Positions 18,584 through 27,333 of a DNA stretch of 64,000 bases are shown piece after piece; within the stretch, counting starts at the first letter, position 1, and every line of letters starts with the position of its first letter. A program made the translations under genes and the position numbers. Source of the DNA: Foliamicus sp965115835 (lineage in GTDB: Bacteria; Pseudomonadota; Gammaproteobacteria; Steroidobacterales; Foliamicaceae); the NCBI GenBank assembly GCA_965115835.1, contig OZ220471.1:1860001-1924000 (forward strand), written 5' to 3'. Below the pieces are notes generated by a model. The model had not been told where the DNA came from. It ran no database searches and saw only the letters and a program-made list of their open reading frames with translations.

Positions 18584-20058
18584 TCGAGTTCTCCCTGGCC
18601 GGACTGCGCCGGGCGCTGGATAGCGGCGAAATCTCGAGTCTCGAAATAACCGAGTCCTGCCTGCGCCGGATCGAAGAGCGCAATCCGCAACTCAACGCCT
18701 TTATCACCCTTTGCGGGGATCAGGCAATGCAACAGGCCAGACAGGCGGACGCCCGCAAGGGCGCCGGCGGTCCGCTGGCAGGCATTCCGATCGCACACAA
18801 GGATATTTTCTGCACCCGGGGCGTGCGCACCACCGCAGGATCGCGCATTCTCGACAATTTCACGCCGCCTCACGACGCCACGGTAGTTGAACGTCTCTCG
18901 GACGCGGGCGCCCTGCTGATCGGCAAGACCAACATGGATGAATTCGCGATGGGCTCCTCCAACGAGACCAGCTACGCCGGACCCGTGCTCAACCCTTGGG
19001 ATCTTTCCCGTTCGCCGGGGGGTTCTTCCGGCGGTTCGGCCGCCGCCGTGGCCGCCGGTCTGGCGCCTGCCGCAACCGGCACGGACACCGGGGGTTCGGT
19101 GCGTCAGCCCGCGGCGCTGTGCGGCGTTACGGGCTTTCGTCCCAGCTACGGGCGCGTGTCCCGTTACGGCATGATCGCCTTCGCCTCCAGCCTCGATCAG
19201 GCGGGATCGCTCACGCGCACCGCCGAAGACGCCGCACTGCTGCTCGACAGCATGGCCGGACATGACCCGCGCGACTCCACCTGCGCGAACCTCCCGGCGG
19301 AGCGCTATTCCGCAGCCCTCGACGACATGAACGCCCAGGCCCTGAAGGGTGTGCGAATCGGCGTGGTCAAGGAGTTCATGGACGAAGGGCTGGGTACCCG
19401 CTGCCGGCAGGCGTTCTCCGACAACATGGCCACACTGCGCCGTCTGGGCGCGGTCGTCAGCGAAGTGTCGGTGCCGCGTCTGCCCTTGTCGGCGCCGGTC
19501 TACTACGTGGTGGCGCCCGCGGAATGCTCGTCGAATCTGGCGCGCTTCGACGGAGTGCGCTTCGGGCTGCGCGCGCCCGGCGCCGGGAGCCTGGAAGAGC
19601 TCTACACGCGCACCCGGAGAGCCGGTTTCGGAGAAGAAGTGCGGCGGCGCATCCTGGTGGGCGGCTGGGTGTTGTCCGAGGGCTATTTCGATGCCTATTA
19701 CCTGAAGGCCCAGCGGGTGCGCCGGCTGCTCGCGGAAGACTTCGCCCAGGCTTTCGAGAGCGTGGACCTGCTCGCCGGTCCGACCACGCCCGCTCCGGCG
19801 TTCGTGATCGGCGAGAAAAGCGACGATCCGATACAGATGTACCTCAATGACGTGTACACCATAGGCGCCTCCCTGGCCGGGCTTCCCTGCATTTCGGTCC
19901 CTGCCGGAACGGTCGAGGGGCTGCCGGTGGGGCTGCAGCTCATGGGCCGACCGTTTGCGGAAACCGATGTGCTGCGGTGCGCGCATGCCTATCAACTGGA
20001 AACGGACTGGCACCGCATGTGGCCGCCCGGCAGTTCGGCGCCGGTGGGCACAACGTAA
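18580..20058 (+). CDS. gatA: Asp/Glu-tRNA amidotransferase subunit A
   Basis: A 492-residue amidase-signature enzyme that releases ammonia from glutamine for transfer to Glu-tRNA-Gln or Asp-tRNA-Asn. The Ser-cisSer-Lys triad is visible as K74 (IPIAHKDIF), the GGSSGGS loop at 147-153 and GTDTGGS with S173. Length and spacing match bacterial GatA. It overlaps gatC by 4 bases and lies 11 bases before gatB, so the three genes form one operon in the order C-A-B. Confidence 0.97.
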   Translation: MIEFSLAGLRRALDSGEISSLEITESCLRRIEERNPQLNAFITLCGDQAMQQARQADARKGAGGPLAGIPIAHKDIFCTRGVRTTAGSRILDNFTPPHDATVVERLSDAGALLIGKTNMDEFAMGSSNETSYAGPVLNPWDLSRSPGGSSGGSAAAVAAGLAPAATGTDTGGSVRQPAALCGVTGFRPSYGRVSRYGMIAFASSLDQAGSLTRTAEDAALLLDSMAGHDPRDSTCANLPAERYSAALDDMNAQALKGVRIGVVKEFMDEGLGTRCRQAFSDNMATLRRLGAVVSEVSVPRLPLSAPVYYVVAPAECSSNLARFDGVRFGLRAPGAGSLEELYTRTRRAGFGEEVRRRILVGGWVLSEGYFDAYYLKAQRVRRLLAEDFAQAFESVDLLAGPTTPAPAFVIGEKSDDPIQMYLNDVYTIGASLAGLPCISVPAGTVEGLPVGLQLMGRPFAETDVLRCAHAYQLETDWHRMWPPGSSAPVGTT

Positions 20059-20069
20059 GAAGTGCGGCC

Positions 20070-21512
20070 ATGGACCTGCAAGTTGTCATCGGGCTGGAGA
20101 TCCATGTCCAGCTGGCTACCCGCAGCAAGATGTTTTCCGGCGCCTCGGCGGCCTTCGGCGCGGCGCCCAACACCCAGGCCTGTCTGGTAGACCTGGGCTT
20201 CCCCGGAACCCTCCCGGTGGTCAACCGCGAGGCGGTGGCGATGGCCGCGAAGTTCGGCCTGGCGACCGGCGGGCGGATTGCGGAACATTCGGTGTTCGCC
20301 CGCAAGAACTATTTTTATCCCGACCTTCCCAAGGGTTACCAGATTTCGCAGCACGAACTGCCGATTGTGAGCGGCGGATCGGTGGAAGTGACCGTGCCGG
20401 GAAAGCCGCCACGGACGATCGATCTTACCCGGGCCCACCTCGAAGAAGACGCTGGAAAGTCGCTGCACGACGCCTTTGCCAACGCCACCGGCGTCGATCT
20501 CAACCGCGCCGGAGCGCCACTGCTGGAAATCGTCACCGAACCGCAGTTGCGCTCACCGGAGGAAGCCGCCGCCTGCATGCGCGGCGTTCATCAGCTGGTC
20601 ACCTGGATCGGCATTTCCGACGGAGCGATGCAGGAAGGATCGATGCGATGCGACGCGAATGTTTCGATGAAAAAGCCGGACGATCCACGCCTCGGAACCC
20701 GCACCGAAATCAAGAACCTGAACTCCTTTCGTTTCGTGGAGCGCGCCCTCCACTGCGAAATACGCAGACAGGGCGAAGTGCTCCGGGGGGGCGGGACCGT
20801 GGCGCAGGAAACCCGTCTGTACGATCCCGGACTCGACGCGACCCGCCCGATGCGCGACAAGGAAGAGGCCAACGATTACCGCTATTTCCCGGATCCCGAC
20901 CTGCCGCCGCTGGTGCTCGAAACCGGCTTTCTGGAAGCATTGCGCCATAGCCTGCCGGAACTCCCGCAGGCGCGCTGCGAGCGCTTCATGGCCGACTACG
21001 GGCTGAGCGCCGGAGAGGCCCGCCGTCTGTGCGAGAGCCGGGCGATGGCCGATTACTTCGAGGAAGCCGGCCGGGCCTGCGGGGACATGGCGCTCGCCGC
21101 ACGCTGGGTGACCGGCGACCTGGCCGCCGCCCTGAACCGGGACGCGATGGACATGAGCGCCAGCCGGGTCAGCGCCGCCGAACTCGGGGTCTTGCTGGCG
21201 CGGTTGCGGGAGGGCGTGCTGTCCGGCAAGCTGGGCAAGGAAGTGTTCCAGGCCATGTGGGCCGGCGAAGGCGGCGCCGACGACATCATCAGCCGCCGCG
21301 GCCTTGTGCAAATCTCGGACAGTGGGGCCCTGGAGGGCATTGTCGAAGATGTTGTCAAGCGCCATCCCGATCAGGTGCGCCAGTATCGCGAGGGCAATAC
21401 GCGCGTTTTCGGGTTTTTCATGGGCCAGGCGATGCGCGCCACCAAAAACCGGGCCAACCCCGCAATCGTCAATGAATTGCTGCGCAAGCGGCTTCAGCAG
21501 CCTGCGCCGTAG
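20070..21512 (+). CDS. gatB: Asp/Glu-tRNA amidotransferase subunit B
   Basis: A 480-residue subunit that binds the misacylated tRNA and carries out the kinase/transamidase step. The start is chosen at MDLQVVIGLEIHVQL, the conserved GatB N-terminus; an ATG 93 bases upstream in frame would lie inside gatA. Family motifs include ARKNYFYPDLPKGYQISQ, RCDANVS and KNLNSFRFVERAL. A C-terminal tail domain with MGQAMRATKNRANP contacts tRNA. It is the last gene of the gatCAB operon. Confidence 0.97.
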   Translation: MDLQVVIGLEIHVQLATRSKMFSGASAAFGAAPNTQACLVDLGFPGTLPVVNREAVAMAAKFGLATGGRIAEHSVFARKNYFYPDLPKGYQISQHELPIVSGGSVEVTVPGKPPRTIDLTRAHLEEDAGKSLHDAFANATGVDLNRAGAPLLEIVTEPQLRSPEEAAACMRGVHQLVTWIGISDGAMQEGSMRCDANVSMKKPDDPRLGTRTEIKNLNSFRFVERALHCEIRRQGEVLRGGGTVAQETRLYDPGLDATRPMRDKEEANDYRYFPDPDLPPLVLETGFLEALRHSLPELPQARCERFMADYGLSAGEARRLCESRAMADYFEEAGRACGDMALAARWVTGDLAAALNRDAMDMSASRVSAAELGVLLARLREGVLSGKLGKEVFQAMWAGEGGADDIISRRGLVQISDSGALEGIVEDVVKRHPDQVRQYREGNTRVFGFFMGQAMRATKNRANPAIVNELLRKRLQQPAP

Positions 21513-21590
21513 AAACCGCCTTACCGGAACAACGCTGCGCCAATATCTTCGATTCGGGGCAATATGGGGACAAGAAGCGAGAGCCTGACA
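21511..21590 (+). repeat. dispersed intergenic repeat, copy 1
   Basis: Downstream of gatB, CAATATCTTCGATTCGGGGC followed by AATATGGGGACAAGAAG resembles copies at 39007-39112 and 50584-50692. The shared core is ATCTCGAT, then GCAATAATTGGGACAAG. This copy is the most diverged and lacks a clear right half. Confidence 0.5.
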
Positions 21591-21619
21591 GCACCCGGCT
21601 GCCCTGCCCTACTGGCCCA

Positions 21620-22378
21620 ATGAAAAAACATCCTGCAGCGCAAGCTCCCGGCAGCCCGCCGGGCATGGCCCCTTGCGCCATTCGCACCCGCGAACTCACG
21701 CGAACCTACCGGATGGGGAGCGATACCGTGATGGCCCTTTGCGAGGCGAGCCTGACGGTGAAGCGTAATGAATACGTTGCCGTGAGCGGGCCCTCGGGCT
21801 CGGGCAAATCCACGCTGATGAACCTGCTCGGCTGCCTGGAGACGCCCAGTTCCGGCGATTACTGGCTGAACGGCGTGCGCGTCTCACGCATGAATTCGCG
21901 CGAACTGGCGCGGGTGCGCAACCGGCAGGTGGGCTTCGTGTTTCAGACCTTCAATCTGCTGGAACGCTGCTCCGCCCTGCAGAATGTCGAAGCGCCCCTG
22001 ATCTACGCCCGCATGCGACGCCGCCAGCGACTGAAGCGCGCAGCAGGGGCGCTGGAACGGGTGGGGCTGTCGCACCGCCTCGGACACCGCCCCAGCCAGC
22101 TTTCCGGCGGGCAAAGGCAGCGAGTGGCGATCGCCCGGGCGCTGGTCACCCGGCCAAGCATCTTGCTGGCCGACGAACCCACGGGTAATCTGGATTCCGC
22201 AACCGGAGAAGAAGTCCTCGCCTTGTTCGATTCACTGCACACAGACGGCCACACGCTGATCGTGGTAACGCACGACCGGAGCATTGCGCTGCGAGCCGGC
22301 CGCAGGATCGAAATGATGGATGGCCGGATAACCTCCGACAGCGACAGCGGCGAAGCTGCGGGGGACAGCAGCCGGTGA
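21620..22378 (+). CDS. ABC transporter ATP-binding protein, MacB/LolD type
   Basis: A 252-residue ABC ATPase of the family that drives lipoprotein release or MacAB-type export. It has Walker A GPSGSGKST (57-65), the Q-loop in GFVFQTFNLLER, signature LSGGQ (161-165), Walker B ILLADEP (181-187) and the H-loop VVTHD. The first 15 residues are a poorly conserved extension; a start at the second Met (21665) is possible. Its end overlaps the adaptor gene start (GTGA). A MacB-type permease, which would normally complete this system, is missing. Confidence 0.9.
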   Translation: MKKHPAAQAPGSPPGMAPCAIRTRELTRTYRMGSDTVMALCEASLTVKRNEYVAVSGPSGSGKSTLMNLLGCLETPSSGDYWLNGVRVSRMNSRELARVRNRQVGFVFQTFNLLERCSALQNVEAPLIYARMRRRQRLKRAAGALERVGLSHRLGHRPSQLSGGQRQRVAIARALVTRPSILLADEPTGNLDSATGEEVLALFDSLHTDGHTLIVVTHDRSIALRAGRRIEMMDGRITSDSDSGEAAGDSSR

Positions 22379-23805
22379 CGGCGGGCGATTTCCGGATCCG
22401 GGCCGGGGCGGCTCCTGCGCTGGCGCTGCTGGTTGCCGGATGCGGCGGAGAATCGGCGACCGAGCCGCCAGCCTACGAGCAAGCGCCCGTGGAGCTGCGC
22501 GACATCCGCGTGTTCGTGGAGGCCGCCGGCGCCGTGGAGCCGCTGCGAACGGTGGAACTGAAATCGAAGGCATCCGGCGAGATCCTCACGATCAACGCCG
22601 AGAACGGCGACCGGGTGGAGCAATCCACCCTGCTGGTGCGGATCGACAAACGCATCCCCACCAACAACCTCGCACAGGCGGAGGCGGCCCTGAAAGCGGC
22701 GGATTCCCGCCGTTCCATCGCCCGGCTGCAGATGGAGCGCGCCGAAAAGCTGGTGCGCGAAAACACCATCACCGACAGCGAGTACGAGGAAACGGCGCTG
22801 GCCCTGTCGGAAGCCGAAGCACAACAGGTGCGGGCGCGCGTGGATGTGGAAAACGCGCGAATCGCGCTGGACGACACGGATGTGCTGGCGCCCATCGACG
22901 GCACCATCATCGAGCGCAATGTGGAGCCCGGACAGGTGATCTCGTCGCCCACCCAGGATGTGGGCGGCGGAACGCTGCTGCTGCGGATGGCCGATCTGCG
23001 CCGGGTGCTGGTGCGTACCCGGGTGGACGAAACCGACATCGGCAAGATCAGCGCGGGCATGCAGGCAAACGTGAGCGTGGCGGCCTATCCCAGCCTCGAG
23101 TTCGCCGGCCGCGTGGAGAAGATCGAGCCGCTGGCCATCGTGGAGCAGAACGTCACCCTGTTCTCGGTGCTCATCCTGCTGGACAATCCCGATTCCCTTC
23201 TTCTTCCGGGCATGAATGCCGAGGTGAAAATCAAGATTGCGGAGGAATTGCAGGCGCCGTCCGTGCCCATGGCGGCGCTGCGTACCCTGGATGACATCGC
23301 CGCCACCGCCGACATGCTGAACTGGCCGCAGGACACCCTGCGCGACGCGGTAATGAAGGAGCGGGAAAAACTGGGGCCGAGCCGTCCACCGGGCGCCGGG
23401 CTGCGGGACCGGAACGCGCTTGCGAACCGCCCGAGACCAGGCGCCGAACAACATCGGGCGAGATGGCGCGCCATGAGCGAAGCAAGGGGCAATCGACCTT
23501 CCCGGGCGGGACATCCCCGGACCGGCGGCAGGCAGGCCGTGCGCGCGCCACGTGGCCGCGCGCACACTTCGAGCAATGGTTACGACTTCAGCGCCGACTA
23601 CTGGGTGCTGGTAATGCGGGACTTCAGGGCCGTGCCGGTGTGGGTGCGCACCGGAATGAGCGATTTCGAGCACTCCGTGGTGCTCGGAGGATTGCAGCAA
23701 CAAGACAGGGTTCTGCTGCTGCCCAGCAGCGGACTGTACGAATCGCAATCCACCCTGAGAAACTGGATGCGGCGGCGCGCCGGCGGTCTCCCGGGAATAG
23801 GATAG
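22375..23805 (+). CDS. periplasmic adaptor (HlyD/MacA-type) lipoprotein
   Basis: A 476-residue membrane-fusion protein starting at GTG and overlapping the ABC ATPase by 4 bases. The N-terminus ends in a lipobox-like ALLVAGC, so it is probably a lipoprotein. A barrel-sandwich motif (GAVEPLRTVELKSKASGEIL), a coiled-coil hairpin (LAQAEAALKAADSRRSIAR...LSEAEAQQVRARVDVENARI) and APIDGTIIERNVEPGQVI follow, as in MacA/RND adaptors. Residues about 300-400 form an Arg/Pro-rich, poorly conserved insertion that makes it longer than usual. It probably links an inner-membrane exporter to an outer-membrane channel; the partner permease is not nearby. Confidence 0.85.
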   Translation: MTAGDFRIRAGAAPALALLVAGCGGESATEPPAYEQAPVELRDIRVFVEAAGAVEPLRTVELKSKASGEILTINAENGDRVEQSTLLVRIDKRIPTNNLAQAEAALKAADSRRSIARLQMERAEKLVRENTITDSEYEETALALSEAEAQQVRARVDVENARIALDDTDVLAPIDGTIIERNVEPGQVISSPTQDVGGGTLLLRMADLRRVLVRTRVDETDIGKISAGMQANVSVAAYPSLEFAGRVEKIEPLAIVEQNVTLFSVLILLDNPDSLLLPGMNAEVKIKIAEELQAPSVPMAALRTLDDIAATADMLNWPQDTLRDAVMKEREKLGPSRPPGAGLRDRNALANRPRPGAEQHRARWRAMSEARGNRPSRAGHPRTGGRQAVRAPRGRAHTSSNGYDFSADYWVLVMRDFRAVPVWVRTGMSDFEHSVVLGGLQQQDRVLLLPSSGLYESQSTLRNWMRRRAGGLPGIG

Positions 23806-23894
23806 CGAGCATCTCCCGGCGGTCGGCAGGCGCCGGATTGCGGGCGAGAGACGCTACGGTCCGGCTTCAGGCGCCCGCGCTTCCAGCCCCCGAA

Positions 23895-25934
23895 TCAACC
23901 GATTTCGACAGGATCCACATCCAGCGACCAGGTCACGCGGCGGCGGCGGGGCAACTCGCGCACCCGGGGTATCCATGCGCCAAGAAACGCCTGGAGCCGG
24001 GCGCGGCTTGTGGCCCGGGCCAGCAGATGCGCGTGGCGGCGGTCGCGCCGCCGCTCCATGAGCGCTGGCGCCGGACCCAGCAACTGGACTGCGGAGTCTC
24101 CCGCCTGCTCGGGAGGAAGGCAAGCCTTGGCCTGTTCCAGAAACTCGCCCACACTCGATGCCTGCGGGGCCTTCGCGCGCAGCACGGCCAGATGCGCGAA
24201 CGGCGGCCAGCCGCTTCGCTGGCGCAGCTCCAGCGCCGTGTCGGCAAATCCTGCGTACCCCTCGCTGAGCAACTGGCGCAGCAGCGGATGCTCGGGCATG
24301 CGGGTCTGAAGCACCAGCAGCCCCGGCGCGCTGCGACGCCCGGCGCGACCCGCCACCTGCACCAGCGTCTGCGCCAGCCGCTCGGGTCCCCTGAACTCCT
24401 GGGAGAACAGGCCCTGGTCGGCGTCGATCACCGCCACCAGGGCCAGACTGGGGAAATCATGGCCCTTGGTGAGCATCTGGGTGCCCAGCAGGATACGGTA
24501 GTGCCGCTCGTGGATGCCGCTCAGGATGTCCTCGAGCCTGCGGCGTCCGCGAACATTGTCGCGATCCATGCGGACTGCCGGATACTCGGGAAAGCGCGCT
24601 GAAATTTCCTCCTCCAGACGCTCGGTGCCGCGGCCTATGGCCTCGAGCGGCGTGCCGCAATCCGCACAGCGGGACGGCGGTCGAAGCATGGCGCCGCAGT
24701 GATGACACAGCAACCGGTTACGTTCGCGATAGAAGACCATGCGCGCGTCACAGTGCCGGCATTCCTCGGCCTTGCGACAATTCCGGCACATCAGCACGGG
24801 GGCAAAGCCGCGCCGGTTCAGATACAGCAGCACTTGCGCCCCGGACTGAAGCTGCTCGGACATGGCGCGCGCCAGCGGCCTGCTCAGCCCATGTTCCGGG
24901 GGATGCCGGTTGAGGTCGATCAGGCGCGCCACCGGCGGCGGCCCTCCCGTCACTTTCGTGGCCAGTCGGTGCCGTGTGTAACGATTCTTGCGGACATTCA
25001 GAAGCGACTCCAGAGATGGCGTCGCGGAGCCGAGCAGCACGGGAATGCCGGCCCTGGAGGCGCGCATGACCGCCAGATCGCGGGCCTGATAGCGAAAGCC
25101 TTCCTGCTGCTTGTACGAGGGGTCGTGCTCCTCGTCCACCACGATCAAACCAAGCCAGGGGCAGGGCGTGAAAATGGCCGAGCGGGTGCCCACCACCAGC
25201 CGCGCGCGCCCCGAACGCGCATCCGCCCAGGCGCGCAGGCGTTCGCTGCCGGTCAGGCCCGAATGAAGCACCGCCGCCTTGACCCGGAAGCGCGCGTTGA
25301 GACGGTCGGCAAGCTGCGGGGTCAGCCCGATCTCCGGCGCCAACAGCAGGCACTGGCGTCCCGCCGCAAGCTGGTGTTCGAGCAGATGCAGGTACACCTC
25401 GGTCTTGCCGCTGGCGGTCACCCCATCAAGCAGATGACAGACAAAACCCTCCGCCGCCGCCATGGCTTTTACGGCAAGCGCCTGCTCGGCGCTCAATGCA
25501 AGCGGAGTCTGGCTGAGCGCATCGGTGTCCGGGGGCGCATCGGCCTCGATCGAATCGGAGAACTTGCGGCCCTGCCGAAGGAGTTGGGGAAGCGCATAGG
25601 CCAACACCTGGCCCAGCGGATGGCAGTAGTAGTCGGCCGCCCAGAGCAGCAGCTCGAGGGTGACCGAATCCCAAAGCGGCGCCTCATCCAGAACTGCCGA
25701 TACCGGACGCAAGCGGTCGGCAGGCAACCGGGAATGGTCCCGCCGCTGCAGTACGATCCCGGTTCGCCGGGTCTTGCCCAGAGGCACGGAAACCCGCGCG
25801 CCTACCCACGCTTCCACGCCGTCTTCCGGCGCCAGATAATCCAGCAGAGGAGCCGCGTAACGCGGTCCCACCGCCACTTGCAACACCCGCGCCGGCGAAC
25901 CTTGAATAGCCAGGGGGCGACGGCCGTCGGACAC
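23895..25934 (-). CDS. priA: primosomal protein N' (PriA helicase)
   Basis: A 679-residue superfamily 2 3'-to-5' helicase that restarts stalled replication forks. It has an N-terminal DNA-binding region (VLQVAVGPRYAAPLLDY), helicase Walker A DGVTASGKTE, DEEH in VVDEEHDPSYKQ, a zinc-binding insert with eight cysteines (CRNCRKAEECRHC...CHHCGAMLRPPSRCADC) and a C-terminal helicase lobe (LGTQMLTKGHDFP, VAGRAGR). It is a little shorter than the E. coli protein (732). The GTG start overlaps the stop of the upstream VOC-family remnant by one base. It converges with the adaptor gene across 89 bases. Confidence 0.95.
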   Translation of the reverse strand: MSDGRRPLAIQGSPARVLQVAVGPRYAAPLLDYLAPEDGVEAWVGARVSVPLGKTRRTGIVLQRRDHSRLPADRLRPVSAVLDEAPLWDSVTLELLLWAADYYCHPLGQVLAYALPQLLRQGRKFSDSIEADAPPDTDALSQTPLALSAEQALAVKAMAAAEGFVCHLLDGVTASGKTEVYLHLLEHQLAAGRQCLLLAPEIGLTPQLADRLNARFRVKAAVLHSGLTGSERLRAWADARSGRARLVVGTRSAIFTPCPWLGLIVVDEEHDPSYKQQEGFRYQARDLAVMRASRAGIPVLLGSATPSLESLLNVRKNRYTRHRLATKVTGGPPPVARLIDLNRHPPEHGLSRPLARAMSEQLQSGAQVLLYLNRRGFAPVLMCRNCRKAEECRHCDARMVFYRERNRLLCHHCGAMLRPPSRCADCGTPLEAIGRGTERLEEEISARFPEYPAVRMDRDNVRGRRRLEDILSGIHERHYRILLGTQMLTKGHDFPSLALVAVIDADQGLFSQEFRGPERLAQTLVQVAGRAGRRSAPGLLVLQTRMPEHPLLRQLLSEGYAGFADTALELRQRSGWPPFAHLAVLRAKAPQASSVGEFLEQAKACLPPEQAGDSAVQLLGPAPALMERRRDRRHAHLLARATSRARLQAFLGAWIPRVRELPRRRRVTWSLDVDPVEIG

Positions 25935-26041
25935 TATGACACGATGCCCTTGTTCCAGTCGCCGGTGGGCCGCTCAATCAAGTTGATCATCATGCCGTCG
26001 GGATCACGGCAGGTCATTTCCAGGTCCGGAACCGATGGGCG
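25934..26041 (-). pseudogene. C-terminal fragment of a glyoxalase/VOC-family protein
   Basis: Directly after the tag stop codon, the same frame encodes 35 codons (VPDLEMTCRDPDG, then MMINLIERP and a short tail) before a TAG that overlaps the priA start. The pattern DPDGxxIxLIERP is typical of the last strand of vicinal-oxygen-chelate domains. No start codon suitable for a complete domain exists, so this looks like the tail of a gene whose front was lost or replaced by tag. A chance match cannot be excluded for so short a segment. Confidence 0.5.
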
Positions 26042-26644
26042 TCAGGTTCCGGCGTCCAATCCCTTGCCGATCGGAACTTGCCGGCATTCCGCATGCCGGT
26101 AGCAACCGACAAGATGGTCGTTAACCAGTCCGCAAGCCTGCATGTGGGAATACATGATTGTGGAGCCCACGAACTTGAAGCCGCGCGCTTTCAGATCGGC
26201 CGCCAGACGATCCGACTCCTTCGAGGTTGCGGGAAGCTGGTCCTGGCGTTGCCAGCGGTTGACAATTGGCGCGCCGCCCACAAACCGCCAGATGTAACGG
26301 GCGAACGACCCGAATTCCTCCGCAATATCGAGAAAGGCCGACGCATTGGCGACTGCGGCGCGAATCTTCTGTCGATTGCGCACGATGCCGGGATCGTGGG
26401 CCAGGGCCTCGATTTCCCTTTCGCCGTAGCGGGCGACAAGCTGCGGATCAAAGTCGGCGAAAGCCTTCCGATAGCCGCTGCGCTTGTTGAGGACAGTTCG
26501 CCAGGACAGCCCCGCCTGGGCGGATTCAAGGACAAGAAACTCGAAATGAGTGGCGTCGTCCGGGGCGGGAACACCCCACTCTTCATCGTGATACGCCTGA
26601 TATGCGTCGCTCACCCCCAGCGACCAGGGGCACCGGACTTTCAT
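26042..26644 (-). CDS. tag: DNA-3-methyladenine glycosylase I
   Basis: A 200-residue base-excision repair glycosylase that removes 3-methyladenine. The N-terminus (CPWSLGVSDAYQAYHDEEWGVP) gives the zinc ligands C5 and H19; the C-terminal NDHLVGCYRH supplies the other His and Cys. The segment FEFLVLESAQAGLSWRTVLNKR carries the catalytic-site glutamate region. Length is close to E. coli Tag (187). It lies upstream of priA on the same strand, separated only by the VOC-family remnant. Confidence 0.95.
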   Translation of the reverse strand: MKVRCPWSLGVSDAYQAYHDEEWGVPAPDDATHFEFLVLESAQAGLSWRTVLNKRSGYRKAFADFDPQLVARYGEREIEALAHDPGIVRNRQKIRAAVANASAFLDIAEEFGSFARYIWRFVGGAPIVNRWQRQDQLPATSKESDRLAADLKARGFKFVGSTIMYSHMQACGLVNDHLVGCYRHAECRQVPIGKGLDAGT

Positions 26645-26876
26645 GGCATGGCGGCATCCCGCCCCGGGGCGTCAAGAACCATCATCCGAAAAGCCGGGAA
26701 ACGCAGGCGGGAAAAGGGCCGGGGATGCAGGCGAACCTCGACCCCGGAAAATTTCCAGTCGAACCGAAAAAACCGCCCGCCGCAGGCTGCGGCAGGAACA
26801 GGGCGCAACGACCGGCGAACCCAGTGCTGGATTCGCCAGCCGTCGTCTTGGGAAAGCTGCCCGGGCAGCAGCGATC

Positions 26877-27170
26877 TCAGCTCTCTTTTTTCTCGCCCTT
26901 GTCGTCGCCGCCGCAGCTGCCTTCACCACAGCTGCCTTCACCGCAACTGCCTTCATCGTCGTCGCCCTTGTCGTCGCCGCAGCTGCCTTCGCCGCAACTA
27001 CCTTCGCCGCAGCTGCCTTCATCGTCGTCGCCATGGCTGTCGAGCACAGTCGGGGCGGCGCTGGCGGCATCAAAGGCGCCAACGCCAGCCGCAGCCAGGG
27101 TTCCGGAAGCACCGGCCGCCAAGGCGGCGCCAAGGGCCAGAGCGAGAAGTTTGCGTTCAGGAGTGGTCAT
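26877..27170 (-). CDS. HvfA/bufferin-like Cys-rich secreted peptide precursor
   Basis: A 97-residue protein with a signal peptide-like start (KLLALALGAALAAGASGTLAAA) and an acidic low-complexity tail. The tail carries two blocks of three EGSCG repeats (residues 51-65 and 73-87; Cys 54, 59, 64, 76, 81, 86) separated by DDKGDDD. Known HvfA/BufA precursors are exported peptides with EGKCG repeats whose cysteines are modified by DUF692 (HvfB) plus HvfC enzymes to give metal-binding oxazolone/thioamide groups. The similarity is in architecture; Lys is replaced by Ser. A GGAG lies 8 bases before the ATG. No DUF692 or HvfC gene is in the window. An IS sits 164 bases upstream. Confidence 0.65.
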   Translation of the reverse strand: MTTPERKLLALALGAALAAGASGTLAAAGVGAFDAASAAPTVLDSHGDDDEGSCGEGSCGEGSCGDDKGDDDEGSCGEGSCGEGSCGGDDKGEKKES

Positions 27171-27333
27171 GGATATATCTCCGGATTTGTTGCCGTTTCC
27201 CTCTTGGGAGGGTCCTGGGATGTAGATGGACTACCTGATCGCGAGCATGCCGCGTATAGCCCAATCGGGAATTTCCCCCGCTGGCGAAGTCTAGCACACA
27301 GTTCCCGATACTTCGAGAGCCTGCACAAAACCC

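Noticed and set aside
26602..27225. Plus-strand Pro/Ser-rich repeat frame opposite the Cys-rich peptide
   Set aside because: It mirrors the EGSCG codon repeats on the other strand; the minus strand has a signal peptide and a ribosome site, the plus strand has neither.
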